The notes below the pieces were generated by a model that ran no database searches, was not told where the DNA came from, and worked only from the letters and a program-made list of their open reading frames with translations. Shown in pieces: positions 35,359 through 51,351 of a stretch of 64,000 nt of DNA (positions within the stretch are counted from its first letter, which is position 1; each line of letters opens with the position of its first letter). A program made the translations under genes and the position numbers. This DNA is from Manihot esculenta (Eukaryota; Streptophyta; Magnoliopsida; Malpighiales; Euphorbiaceae), in assembly GCF_001659605.2 (NCBI RefSeq), contig NC_035175.2:31467705-31531704 (forward strand), given 5' to 3'.

Positions 35359-36904
35359 ATGAGAGGAACTCGTCGATCTGCACGATTGACTGGAGTGCCA
35401 CCTGAGGATGAGGGCATGAGTGCCCGTCCTCCTGCATTGCCTAGGGCAATGTCTAGTAGGTCTAACAGAGAAAGAGCAGCAAGAGACCCTAGAAGGTCTC
35501 TGGATCTGGGTAGAAACAGATCAGTGAAGGGAACAGTTTAGGGAGGAATGTCAGAGGACATGGGGGATGATATGGATGTAGAGCAGAGGAGGGATGGCAG
35601 TCTGGGAGTTAGTATGTCAGAAGAAGGTATGGGAGAGTCCCAAGGAGGCACTCAGGCCTCGGGATTTGTTCAGCCACCTCACTACCCACACTTCTCACAA
35701 CATCCCGGGTATTCGATGGGAGGTACATCGGATTACCCTAGCTTTACCCCTTATCCCACACACATGCCCTACCCACCTTACTACCCACCATACTCACAGT
35801 ACCCGATGTATCCACCCCCACCCTACTATCCAAATCCAGCAAACCCCACCACAGAAAATGTTGCACCTCCTCCACCATCAGCAGAAACCCCAGTTCCAGA
35901 AACTCAATTACCTAGGCCTAGCTCATCTGGTGGGAGCAAGGTCAAGATGACTGAATATATGAAGCTGGGTGCTCCCCAATTTGAATTAGGTGATGACCCG
36001 TTTGTGTATCTTGAGAGGGTCAAGACAATTACAGAGGAGTTAGGGGCGGATGACAGTAGAGCCATCCAGATGGCTGGGTTCACATTAAAATGCAAGAAAG
36101 CCCGAGAGTGGTTTAAGAATTATGTGAGCCCGAGGGTGGAAAGCTTATCATGGGAGGAGTTTGCAAACGAGTTTGCAGGATGGGCTTTCCCTGACAGTTC
36201 AAGAGAATTGAAGATGATAGAGTTTGAGCAGTTGAGGCAGACAGATGAAATGAGTGTAGAGGAGTACACCGACAGATTCTTGGAGCTGTTGCCTTTTGCT
36301 GGGCAGAGTCTGGATACAGATTCGAAGAAGTCAAGGAGGTATGTCATGAAACTTCATTTTAGGTATTTCTCCTTGATTCAGTCAGTGGACAGGGAGAGCT
36401 TCCATGCCATAGTAGATATGGCCAGGAAAATGGAGGCCAGTGCCATCATTCAGGGGGCAGTTAAGCAGTCAGTGGCACAGTCTTCTGGTCCTAAAACCCC
36501 AGGTGGGGGAAGGTTAGATCCCTCTACCCTGAGTGCAGCAGCTTCAGGCAACAAGAGATGGGGCAAAGCCAAGACTAAGAAGAACAAGTTCTGAAGCAAA
36601 TTCAAGTCCAGTCTGGGATTTGGGAGTGGCTCAAGCTCTGGTGTAGATAATGCAGTTTGTGCAAGGTGTGGTAAGCCGCACAAAGGAGTATGTCGGTTTG
36701 GGACGACGGCCTGTTTCAGATGTGGTCAGGAGGGGCATATGGCTCGAGAATGTCCAAGAGCAGTCCCAATGGCACAGTCCCGGCAGACAGCTTCAGGTAG
36801 TGTAGCGCAGCCAGCAGCTCCAGCCACGACTCAGGCCAATGGCAGAGGCAGAGGGAGAGGGGCATCCTCTTCTTCAGCGGGTTTCAGAGGTGAAGCTCCA
36901 TCAG
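35359..36904 (+). pseudogene. gag of element C, two stops, 3' end cut by element D
   Basis: Start ATG at 35359 (MRGTRRSARLTGVPPEDEG). There is a Pro/Tyr-rich linker (YPPYYPPYSQYPMYPPPPYY), a Ty3-type capsid core (MKLGAPQFELGDDPFVYLER, then GFTLKCKKAREWF and FEQLRQTDEMSVEEY), and a CCHC knuckle (CFRCGQEGHMAREC). In-frame stops are TAG at 35539-35541, where F has CAG, and TGA at 36592-36594, where F has TGG. The reading frame runs into element D at 36905. Gag would form the particle shell and bind element RNA. Confidence 0.92.
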
Positions 36905-39346
36905 TGTAACGACCCGAAAATCGGACCGCTACCGACGCTAGGATCTAGGTCGGCTTAAGACCGCCGGGACCCGTAGCAAGCCTAACATAACATCCTGAGA
37001 ACCTGTTTAATCCCATACATGATCAACAACATACATAAAAATTAAAATTTTTCCTTTCATTCATTCTATCATACACCAAACTCAACCTGTGCATGCACTG
37101 AACATAGTCATAATCATAAATATTGACCCCTCTGTGGGATCTCATCAATGCCCCCAATGGGCTACATAACATGCGTTGAGTTGGTTCATATATACATCAT
37201 AAAACATCTGAGATCATGTATTAAAAGGGATAACAACATACTATGGTCAAGCACACTTCTAACATCCTTAAACATCATTACATTACATCATTCTACAATT
37301 CGTCATGTCCACATTCTATCTATTACATACACAAGACTTCATTACTCTTGCTGACCTCCTGGTCTACCCTGTACCTGCAAGCCTGGGGGTTAAGGGAGAG
37401 GGGTGAGCTACAAGAGCCCAGTGAGCAGAATAATAAAACATTTAAAACATATGATAACATGAAATGCATCACATCACAGCTAATCACATCAAGGATGAAT
37501 TTGTCACCAATAGTCCCCTACATGGTCCAACTGTGTCAGGGGCGTAGAATGGGCCTCGCTGGTCTTTCTCTTACATAACATAACATAACATGGTCCAACT
37601 GTGCCAGGGGCGTAGAATGGGCCTCGCTGGTCTTTCTCTTACATAGTGCCAGGAGCGTAGAATGGGCCTCACTGGTCTTCCGTACCGTATCATCATCATC
37701 ATAACATATGAGGACTAAAGGATCATCCAACATTCATCCACATCATCAACATATTATGCAATGCAACATATTCGTGAGTTCTAATGCAAACACCCTATTA
37801 AATCTCATGGCATTCATGATGCGTGAATCATGCTAAAACTGATTTATTTATTTTAAAGCATAGAAAGTTATTCCACTCACCTCTGGCTGAAGCTTTACTG
37901 ACTCAAAAGCAGCTGAACTCACTGCTGGAGTCCTCGGTTCCTCGGGTCCGAACCTACACAGGTGGACTCAAATGAGGGACCAAACAAACATGAACATGAC
38001 TCTAAAATACCCCCCAAAAACCCCTTAAAACACCTTAAAACAATCATATAAATCATGCAAAGGAAGGCTGAATAGGGCACTTTCGGCGGCAGGTTCGGCG
38101 GTCGAAAGTCCCTCCAGAGCCGAAAGTCATGCACCTTCGGCGGCACTTTCGGCGGCCGAAGGTTCTCTCCAGAACATCATGAAAAAATCATGCAAAACAT
38201 GCAAAAGAGGGCTGGACAGGGCACTTTCGGCGGCAGGTTCGGCGGCCGAAAGTCCCTCCAGAGCCGAAAGTCAGGCAGGTTCGGCGACACCTTCGGCGGC
38301 CGAAACTCCCAGACAGAGGCGAAACTCATGCATGTTCGGCGGCACTTTCGGCGGTCGAAACTCCCAGACAGAGACGAAAGTCTCCTTTCGGGGGTAAGCT
38401 TCGGCAGCCGAAGGCTGCTTCCACAAGCATGTTCGGCGGCCGAAAGTTCCTTTGGCTGCCGAACCTGGTTTCTCCCATAGTGGCAGAAACTCAGCTCCTC
38501 TATGCACATTTGCCTCCAAAACTTTCCAATCATGCATAAACCTATTCTACAACATACATACACAAGCATACAAGCTCCTAGGGGCTTCAAACCATCTAAA
38601 ACCCCATCTACAACACACCAAACATTCACATTGTTCAAAAACGTAACATAAACTCATAACCCTAACCATAAGCTAAACATGCATTCTACCCCATAGATCT
38701 TCATAAAACTTACTTAGAACATGCAATGAGCTTAAGATCGGCTCTTACCTCTTGAAGATCGAGAGAGAGACGACCAAATCTTGGAGATGGGAGATTTTTA
38801 ACTTCCTTGGGTCTCCAAGCTCAAAACTTGCTCAAAGCTTGAAAATCTTCAAAACAAGATGAAAACTTGTGAAAATCGTGAAAGATTTGAAGGAACGAAC
38901 TCAAAATGGCGAGGGATGGCGGAGAGCTCACCTTGGCCGACAATGGGGAGAAAAAGCTCGCCCATTTTCGGCTAAGGGGTCCCTTTATAGGTGGCTGGCC
39001 AGGCCACATTCGGGAGCCGAACGTGCCTCCGCATGCATGCCATGTTCGGCGGCCGAACATAAGGTTCGGCGGCCGAACCTGGACTTCCCTTACTTATGCT
39101 TTCGGGGGCCTAAGGCACACCCGAAGCGCATGCATGTTCGGCGGCCGAACTTGAGTTTCGGCGGCCGAACCTGAGTTTTCCTCCAAGGCTATTTTCATGC
39201 AAAAACTCATTTCCTTTTTACTTAAAACCATAAAACACGTTAAAACATTTTATGAAAACATGGTTTTACCCTTCTAGAGGTCTCCGACATCCGAGATTCC
39301 ACCGGACGGTAGGAATTCCGATACCAGAGTCTAGCCGGATATTACA
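36905..39346 (-). repeat. 3' LTR of element D
   Basis: 2442 bp; plus-strand ends TGTAACGACC ... CCGGATATTACA. Reverse TATA box at 38983-38989. It contains a tandem duplication of about 150 bp (about 38038-38170 against 38171-38310) that the 5' LTR lacks, and three copies of a TGGTCCAACTGTGCCAGGGG-type motif near 37530-37680. Confidence 0.92.
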
Positions 39347-39382
39347 TTCTCCCCCCTTAAGAACATTCGTCCCCGAATGTTC
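39347..39382 (-). other. Polypurine tract and adjoining hairpin of element D
   Basis: On the minus strand a TTAAGGGGGGAGAA tract touches the 3' LTR. Just upstream (39361-39382) is a perfect inverted repeat with arms GAACATTCG and CGAATGTTC and a 4-base loop. The tract primes plus-strand DNA synthesis. Confidence 0.85.
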
Positions 39383-39453
39383 CTCAACTAGCACATAGCA
39401 TGGCATAGACATATCATACATACAAAGCACATAAAACTCACAAGGAACTAACC

Positions 39454-42400
39454 TCAGAAAAGATAAGGGTATTGCTGGAGCATGGACTCCCGTGTCTCCC
39501 AGGTGCACTCTTCCATATTGTGGTGGTTCCACAGGACTTTCACCATCGGGATTTCCTTGTTTCTCAGCTTCCTGATCTGGGTGTCTATGATCCGCACTGG
39601 CTGCTCAACATAGGTGAGATCTTCTTAGATCTCCACATCAGGCTCACTAAGAACCTTGCCCGGATCTGACACAAATTTCCTCAACATAGAAATATGGAAA
39701 ACCGGATGGATTCTTTCCATTGAAGCAGGTAAATCCAGCTTGTACGACACATTCCCAATCTTTTGCAAGATTTCAAAGGGTCCGATGTATCGTGGGGCTA
39801 GTTTACCTTTCTTCTCAAAGTGAATCACTCCTTTCATAGGAGACACCTTGAGCAATACCAGATCTCCCTCCTGAAACTCTACCTGCCTTCTGCGGATGTC
39901 TGCATAACTCTTCTGTCTGCTTGCAGCAGTCTTGATCCTCTCTCTGATTATGGGTACTACCCTGCTGGTGATCTCTACTAACTCAGGCCCTGCCAAGGCC
40001 TTCTCTCCAACTTCCTCCCAGCAAACAGGTGACCTGCACTTCCTTCCATATAAAGCTTCATATGGAGCCATCCCGATGCTAGCATGATGGCTGTTATTGT
40101 AGGCAAACTCTACCAAGGGTAGATGCTGCCTCCAAGAACCGCCAAAATCCAGCACACACATTCTAAGCATATCCTCTATCGTCTGGATGGTCCTCTCTGA
40201 TTGTCCGTCCGTCTGTGGATGGAAAGCAGTGCTAAAATCCAACCTGGTACCCATGGCATTCTGCAGACTCCGCCAAAACCTGGAGGTGAACTGGGGTCCT
40301 CTATCGGACACTATTGAAACAGGAACCCCATGCAGCCTGACGATCTCATCAACATATACCTGCGCCAATTTGTCCACAGAATAGCCACTCCTGACAGGGA
40401 TGAAGTGAGCAGATTTGGTGAGTCTGTCCACAATCACCCATATGGAGTCCACTCTGTTGGACGCTGCCGGTAACCCCACTACGAAGTCCATAGCTATATT
40501 CTCCCATTTCCACTTTGGAATAGGTAGCGGGTTAAGCATTCCAGCCGGCTTCTGATGTTTCAGCTTCACCCTCTGACATATCTCACAGGCTGACACAAAC
40601 TGTGCCACTTCTCTCTTCATAGCTGGCCACCAATAAACTTTCTTCATATCTTAATACATCTTGGTGGCTCCGGGGTGAACGTTGTATCTTGCATTATGAG
40701 CCTCTCTCATAATGTTTCCTTTTAGCCCTATGTCATCTGGTACACACAATCGACTCCCATAGCGGAGGATCCCCTTACTGTCAAATCTGAACTCACTGTT
40801 CTTGCCTGACTGAACAGTCCTGGTAATCTTTACTAACTCTGAGTCCTCATGCTGTTTCTGAGCCACTTGCTCTAGAAACACAGGTGTCACTCTCATCTGG
40901 GCCACTAAAACACTTGTACCAGACAACTCCAACTGTAGACCTTCATCAATGAGCTTGTAAAACTCCTTCACCACTGGTCTCCTCTCTGCCGTGATGTGGG
41001 ATAGACTGCCTAGTGACTTCCGGCTTAGGGCGTCTGCCACGACATTCGCCTTACCCGGATGATACTGAATCTTGCAATCATAGTCACTCAGCAGCTCTAC
41101 CCATCTCCTCTGTCTCAAATTCAGATCTCTTTGATTCAGGATGTACTGCAGGCTCTTATGATCTGTGAAGATCTCACATTTTACCCCATAGAGGTAGTGC
41201 CTCCACATCTTGAGTGCAAAGATTACTGCTGCCATCTCTAGGTCATGCGTGGGGTAATTTAACTCATACTTCTTCAGCTGTCTAGAAGCATAAGCAATTA
41301 CCCTTTCATTCTGCATTAGTACACAACCCATTCCCACACGGGACGCATCACAAAAGACTGTAAAGTCTTCATCACTAGATGGTAGGGCTAACACTGGTGC
41401 TGAAGTCAACATCTTCTTAAGCTCTTCAAAACTCTCTTTGCATTGATCGGTCCATACAAACCTCTAATTCTTCCTGGTCAACCTGGTTAGAGGAGCTGCA
41501 ATCTTTGAGAAGTCCTGAACGAACCTCCTGTAGTAACCTGCCAAACCCAAGAAACTCCTGATTTCTATCACTGAAGTGGGTCTAGGCCAGTTAGCCACAG
41601 CTTCTACCTTCTTGGGGTCAACCTCTATCCCATTCTCTGACACTACATGCCCCAAGAACGAAATGATCCTCAGCCAGAACTCACACTTAGAGAACTTGGC
41701 ATACAAGCCATGTTCCCTCAAGGTCTGCAGAACCAACCTCAGATGATGGGCATGCTCCTCTGCATTCCTGGAATACACTAAGATATCATCTATGAAGACA
41801 ATAACAAAGTGATCCAGGTATTGGCTAAACACTCTGTTCATGAGATCCATGAATGCTGCAGGGGCATTGGTTAACCCGAACGGCATTACAAGGAACTCAA
41901 AATGCCCATATCTAGTCCTGAAAGCTGTCTTTGGCACATCTTCTTCTCTGATCCTCGGCTGATGGTACCCCGATCTTAGATCTATTTTGGAGAAACAACC
42001 CGCTCCTGCTAGCTGGTCGAATAGATCGTCGATCCTGGGCAATGGGTACCTATTCTTGGTAGTGACTTTGTTCAACTGCCTGTAGTCGATACAAAGTCTA
42101 AGGGATCCATCCTTCTTTCTCACAAACAAGACTGGTGCACCTCAAGGTGAGGTGCTCGGTCGGATGAAGCCCTTTTCTACCAGCTCTTGCAACTGTTCCT
42201 TCAATTCTTTCAACTCGGCTGGAGCCATCCTGTAGGGAGGGATAGAGATCGGTCGGGTTCCAGGCATCAGTTCTATCTCGAACTCTATCTCCCTAGCAGG
42301 TGGTAAACCTGGCAGCTCGTCTGGGAAGACGTCTAGAAACTCTCTAACCACTGGCACTGAGGTGGGCTCTTTAACCTGACTGCTAAGCTCTCTCACATGA

Positions 42401-42471
42401 GCCAAATACTCCTGACATCCCTTCCTAAGCAACCTATGAGCCTGAAGAGCTAATATCAGACCTCTAGGTGT
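39454..42471 (-). pseudogene. pol part of element D (RT, RNase H, integrase, chromodomain), four stops
   Basis: Minus strand, one frame. RT has [11 protein letters not shown], RNase H has [15 protein letters not shown], integrase has the HHCC zinc part (...CEICQRVKLKHQKPAG) and the DDE-core blocks [19 protein letters not shown] and [11 protein letters not shown], and the C-terminus is a Tekay-type chromodomain ending NHHNMEECTWETRESML. Stops replace Trp near 42132 (TGA), Gln near 41462 (TAG), Gln near 40649 (TAA) and Gln near 39623 (TAA), judged against element F. All are C-to-T or G-to-A. The chromodomain Trp is intact here, unlike in F. The N-terminal side is separated by element E. Confidence 0.92.
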
Positions 42472-42610
42472 CACTACAAAAAAAAGGGTCTATACCGGCG
42501 TTCAAGTAGCGGCGGTTTTAAGGAGCATCTCTATAAACTTCTTGATACCTATTAGCAGCATTAGGTAGCAGCGTACACTATAACCGCCGCTAGATAGCGG
42601 CCAAAAAATT
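42472..42610 (+). repeat. Left terminal inverted repeat and subterminal repeats of E
   Basis: The TIR is 42472-42500 (CACTACAAAAAAAAGGG, then TCTATACCGGCG). Subterminal copies of TAGCGGCGG, TAGCAGC and ACCGCCGCTAG follow up to about 42600; such motifs are where CACTA accessory proteins bind. Confidence 0.85.
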
Positions 42611-44653
<2,043 letters not shown>

Positions 44654-47600
44654 ATGGATAAGAGTTGGTTAAATCAGCCTAGATTTACTACTGCTTATAA
44701 GGATGGGGTTCGAGATTTTCTTTAATTTTCCATGCGTAATGCTTTTAGTAATGGAAAAATAATGTGTCCATGTATTCGGTGTGTTAATTGTTCACAACAA
44801 ACTCTTGAAATTGTTAGAGAGCACTTAATTTGTGATGGTTTTATGAGGGGATACACTACTTGGATATTACATGGGGAGGAGTTACCTTCTAATATGGGTG
44901 ATACATCTTGTCCTTTAGATATTTCCCATAGAAATGAAATTGAACATGTTCCCAGTCCTCATACCTTAAATCCTCCTAGGTTACGCGATAATATGGTAGA
45001 GTTATTGCAGGATGCCTTGCGTGATAATCTTCCATCTATTAATGACACGCTAATGGACGCGAATGTCATAGAAACTAGCTTAGGAGATGGCATTGAGGAG
45101 CCCCAAAATAATCCAATTGGTAATGAGCAATCAGATGAAACATCAAATAGAGAAACTAGTGATATTCATAAATTTTTAAAAGAAGTGGATGCAGAGTTAT
45201 ATCCAGGGTGTAAGAACTTTTCTAAACTTTCATATCTGATTCATTTATACCACCTAAAATGCTTGAATGGATGGACAGGAAAATCATTTGGTATGCTTCT
45301 TGAGTTACTAATAGATGCATTTCCTGATGGAACAACTTTACCCAAATCTGTTTATGAATCCAAAAAAATAATTCAAGCATTAGGTTTAAATTACGAGAAA
45401 ATCCACTCTTGTGAACATGACTGTATGTTATTTTGGGGTGAGAATAAGGATGAGGAATCTTGTAAAGTTTATGGATCTTCACGATGGAAAATAAATAAAG
45501 GGAATAATGAGAGTAATAAAACAAATAAAAAGCCGGTTAAAGTATTGCGTTACTTTCCATTAATTCCAAGACTACAGCGGATATATGCTTCTGCTGAAAC
45601 CGCTAAGGAAATGAGGTGGCATGAAGATGGACGTAATAAGGATGGATTATTAAGGCATCCTGCAGATGGAGAAGCTTGGAAGGCTTTTGATGCTCGTTAT
45701 CCTGATTTCTCTTCGGAGCCACGTAATGTGAGGCTTGGTTTGTGTAGTGATGGTTTTAGTCCTTTTGGAATAATGTCCACTAGTCATAGCACATGGCCAG
45801 TTGTACTAATTCCTTACAATACTCCACCATGGATTTGCATGAAGCAATCTTCATTTATCTTATCAATGATTATTCCAGGAAAAAACAGTCCTGGGAATGA
45901 TATTGATATTTATTTACAGCCTTTGATTTTTGAATTAAAAGAATTATGGAGTGGTGTCTCAACTTTTGATTCTTTTAACAAAGAAAGGTTTTCTTTGCGT
46001 GCTGCTTTGATGTGGACATTAAATGATTTGCCTGCCTTAGCAATGTTGTCTGGTTGGAGCACTAAAGGAAAATTTGCATGTCCTTGTTGTGCTTCGTCCA
46101 CTAGTTCAATATGGCTAAATAATAGCAAGAAACAATGTTACATGGGTCATCGTAGGTGGCTACCCGAGGATCATATATTTCGTAAACAAGCTGAATTTTT
46201 TGATGCCACTGAAGAGTTACAGGTAGCTCCTATAAGAGCGAATGGTAGTGATGTGTTGAATCAATTAGATAGAATTCAACATACATATGGCAAGCAATCA
46301 AAAATGAAAAAGAGGAAGAAAAGGTCTAATGAAGGAAATGATGATTCATTAATAGGGTGGAAGAAGAGAAGCATTTTTTTTGAATTACCATATTGGCAAC
46401 ATAACTTGCTACGCCACAATCTAGATGTTATGCACATTGAGAAGAATGTGTGTGATAATTTTCTAGACACTTTCTTGAATGTGGCTGGTAAATCAAAAGA
46501 CAACTTGAATGCTCGCCTTGATTTGGAGGAATTGGGCATTAGGAGTGAATTGCATGCCCAAAATTGTCCAAATGGTAAACATAGATTGCCTCCAGCCTCT
46601 TTTACATTAACAAAAAGAGAGAAAAATATCCTATGTGGTGTTTTACAAAATGTTAAAATGCCTGATGGTTATGCTTCCAATATTTCAAGGTGTGTTAGAA
46701 TGAACGAGAATAAAGTTGTGAATCTTAAAAGTCATGATTGCCATATTTTGATTCATTACTTGCTTCCAGTGGCATTAAAATCATGTAGTCCATCAAAAGA
46801 AGTTATTTCAATTGTCATCGAAGTAGCTTCTTTCTTTAGATCAATATGTTCGAAGGTGATAGATAGTAAAAATCTTGATAAAATTCAAAATCAAATCATA
46901 CTGACACTTTGCAAGATGGAGAAAACTTTTCTTCCATCATTCTTTACTATCATGCCTCATATAATGATTCATTTGGTGGAAGAAGCTAGAATGGGTGGTT
47001 CAGTGCAATACAGATGGATGTATCCCTTAGAAAGGTACTTACATATATTATGTTTATATTTCATTTTTATTAATTTCTTTCTCAATGTTTGCACAATTAT
47101 AATTTTTCATTTGATTATAGGTCATTTGTAATTTTAAAATCAATGGTACGTAATAAAGCCCAACCTGAGGGATCGATTGCTGAAGGATATGTAGCTGAAG
47201 AGTGTTTAACATTTTGTTCAAGGTATCTTCAAGGGGTTGAGTCTAGATTCAATCGTCCCTTAAGAAACCCCGATCCACCAAATGAAAATGTTAGATACTT
47301 GTTTTCTAGTTTAGGTAAACCAATAGGAAAAGGTGAGAATGTCATTTTAGATGATTTATCATTGATACAAGCACATCATTATGTGTTACGCCATTCTGAT
47401 GCAATAGAGCCATTTCGTCAGTAAGTATATTCACACATCTCTTGATATATTTAGCTATTTAACATTTTAAATAGATAAATATTTCATTAATTTTTTTATT
47501 GAATGTAGAGAGTTCATTGATTTTGAAAAAAGAAGACGTAGACGAGGTACACGTCTTGACAATAGTGCTATATATAAACTACTGAATGAAAAGTTTCATG

Positions 47601-48301
47601 ATTGGTTTCGAAATAGGGTAAGACTAATTTGCTTGCTTTATCATGTTATGAAAATTATTTAATTTCTTTTATATTAATATATTATATCTTATATTTAGGT
47701 TTTGGCAAATTCTGATTCATCCATCGCAGAGGATATTTTGAGCATTGGTAGAGGTCCTAATAATGTTGTCAGGATATTCTCTGGCTATATAATTAATGGA
47801 ATTAGATTCCATACTTTATCACGAGAGGATCAACGATTGACACAAAATAGTGGGGTTGTTAACACACCAGAAACTGGAGGGTTGGAATATTTTGGGAGAT
47901 TAACTGATATTATTGAGTTAAATTATTTTGATAATTTTAAGGTGGTTTTATTTAGGTGTGATTGGTATGATATTCATCATCCTGCTGGAATTAAGTGTGA
48001 TGAATTTGGATTCACCCTTGTAAATTTCTCTCGCTTGATCCATACTGGCGAGAAGGCAAATGATGATCCTTATGTATTCTCTTCCCAAGTTCAACAAGTA
48101 TTTTATGTGCAGGATCCTAATAGTCCTAATTGGCATATAGTTATAAATGTTACACCTCGAGACTTGTATGACATGGGCAAAGATGAAGAAGTAGATGATT
48201 CTACTGATATTATAAATGACATTAGTCATTTTACAAGTTTTGAGGGAAACCTACAGTGGGTCAGGGATGATGTAGGGGAAGAAGATATTATTTATGTGTA
48301 A
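44654..48301 (+). pseudogene. TNP2-like CACTA transposase, four exons, one premature stop
   Basis: Exons 44654-47034, 47121-47420, 47509-47617 and 47699-48301, with GT-AG introns in matching phase, would give about 1130 residues. Order: Transpos_assoc-type start (MDKSWLNQPRF, then CPCIRCVN), Transposase_21 core (RLGLCSDGFSPFG, DIDIYLQPLIFELKELW, LSGWSTKGKFACPCC, HNLDVMHIEKNVCDN), DUF4218-type region (RWMYPLER, EGSIAEGYVAEECL), and DUF4216-type C-terminus (YFGRLTDIIELNYFDNFKVV, FRCDWYD). It would cut and join DNA at element ends. TAA at 44723-44725, codon 24, stops the frame. An ATG at 44732 could still start a slightly shortened protein of about 1100 residues, so partial function is conceivable. 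Confidence 0.88.
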
Positions 48302-48443
48302 ATTATATTCAAGATTTTAAATTTTATTATTTATTAAAGGATTTTTTTTTAAATTACCATGATTTTATTTTCACTTGTATGTTATTTATATGCAGAATAT
48401 TGTATGTAAACTTATATTTTTGATTTCTTAATAGCATAGACAA

Positions 48444-50528
<2,085 letters not shown>

Positions 50529-50970
50529 ATGGTTAGCTTTTAAGATTATTTGAAATTTAGTCATCTGCTTTTGACACATTGACTTAGGATTTTTTTAAGA
50601 AAAGTAGTTCTTTTGGCCAATTGAATTCATAGTGTTTTTGAAAAGCAGAAACAGTTATTATTGGGTAAATTTTATTGCACATTAATGAAATAGACTTCTT
50701 TTTTTAAATGCTTGTTATGTACATTTTCTAACTTATTTGATATATGTATTTAAATTGGTTCTTTTTTCATTTGATGAAGGAAATGATTCCATTAAAAAAA
50801 TTGGTATATAACACATAGTCATTATAACCCTCCTTCAATTTTTAGTGGCAAATTAGCCCACAACACTAATGAAATATATAAAGTAATAGTTTGGAAAATA
50901 CAAGGAAAAAAAAAAGCCAATATATGCAGGATCAAAATTTTGGCACGGAAAAAAAATTTGTTGCAAAATT
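50529..50970 (+). other. 3' non-coding zone of CACTA element E
   Basis: AT-rich sequence after the second transposase gene, no ORF of note. Confidence 0.6.
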
Positions 50971-51348
50971 GTATTAGAGGCGGTTCACGTTCGGTCGGTA
51001 AATACACTACTACAAATTGTTTGGCGGCAAATACAAAAACCAGTTATGAATGATAATAGAGGCGGTTTACAACCGCCGGTAAGCCCGTCGCTACGACATT
51101 TTTGCCGGCAAATATGGATTCAGTTACAAATGCGACGTAGAGGCGGAATAGACCGCCGCTAAAATGACCGCCGCTACGAGAATCACCTACCCCGTCGGAC
51201 CAACAAACCGCCGCTACGTTGTAGAGACGGTGGCATTGCCGGCGGTTGTTCGATGGTTCCTCTAACCGCCGCTACTGATTGTAGGGGCGGTTATAACCGC
51301 CGCCGTAGGCCTAAAAAACCGCCGGTATAGACCTTTTTTTTTGTAGTG
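50971..51348 (-). repeat. Right subterminal repeats and terminal inverted repeat of E
   Basis: About a dozen copies of ACCGCCGCTAC and its complement or variants (GAGGCGGTT, GCCGGCGGTT) occur from 50980 on. The TIR at 51320-51348 ends TTGTAGTG. Denser than at the left end. Confidence 0.88.
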
Positions 51349-51351
51349 TGT

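Larger units (their letters stand above)
32904..36904 (+). mobile_element. Element C: Tekay-type Ty3/gypsy retrotransposon, left part
   Basis: Complete 5' LTR, primer-binding site and most of gag. The element is then interrupted by element D at 36905, inside the gag/protease region. The presumed target duplicate on the left is AATAT (32899-32903). Closely related to D and F. Confidence 0.9.

Noticed and set aside
38030..38310. CRISPR-like interpretation of regularly spaced palindromes
   Set aside because: Plant nuclear LTR DNA; spacers are themselves repetitive and there are no associated genes.
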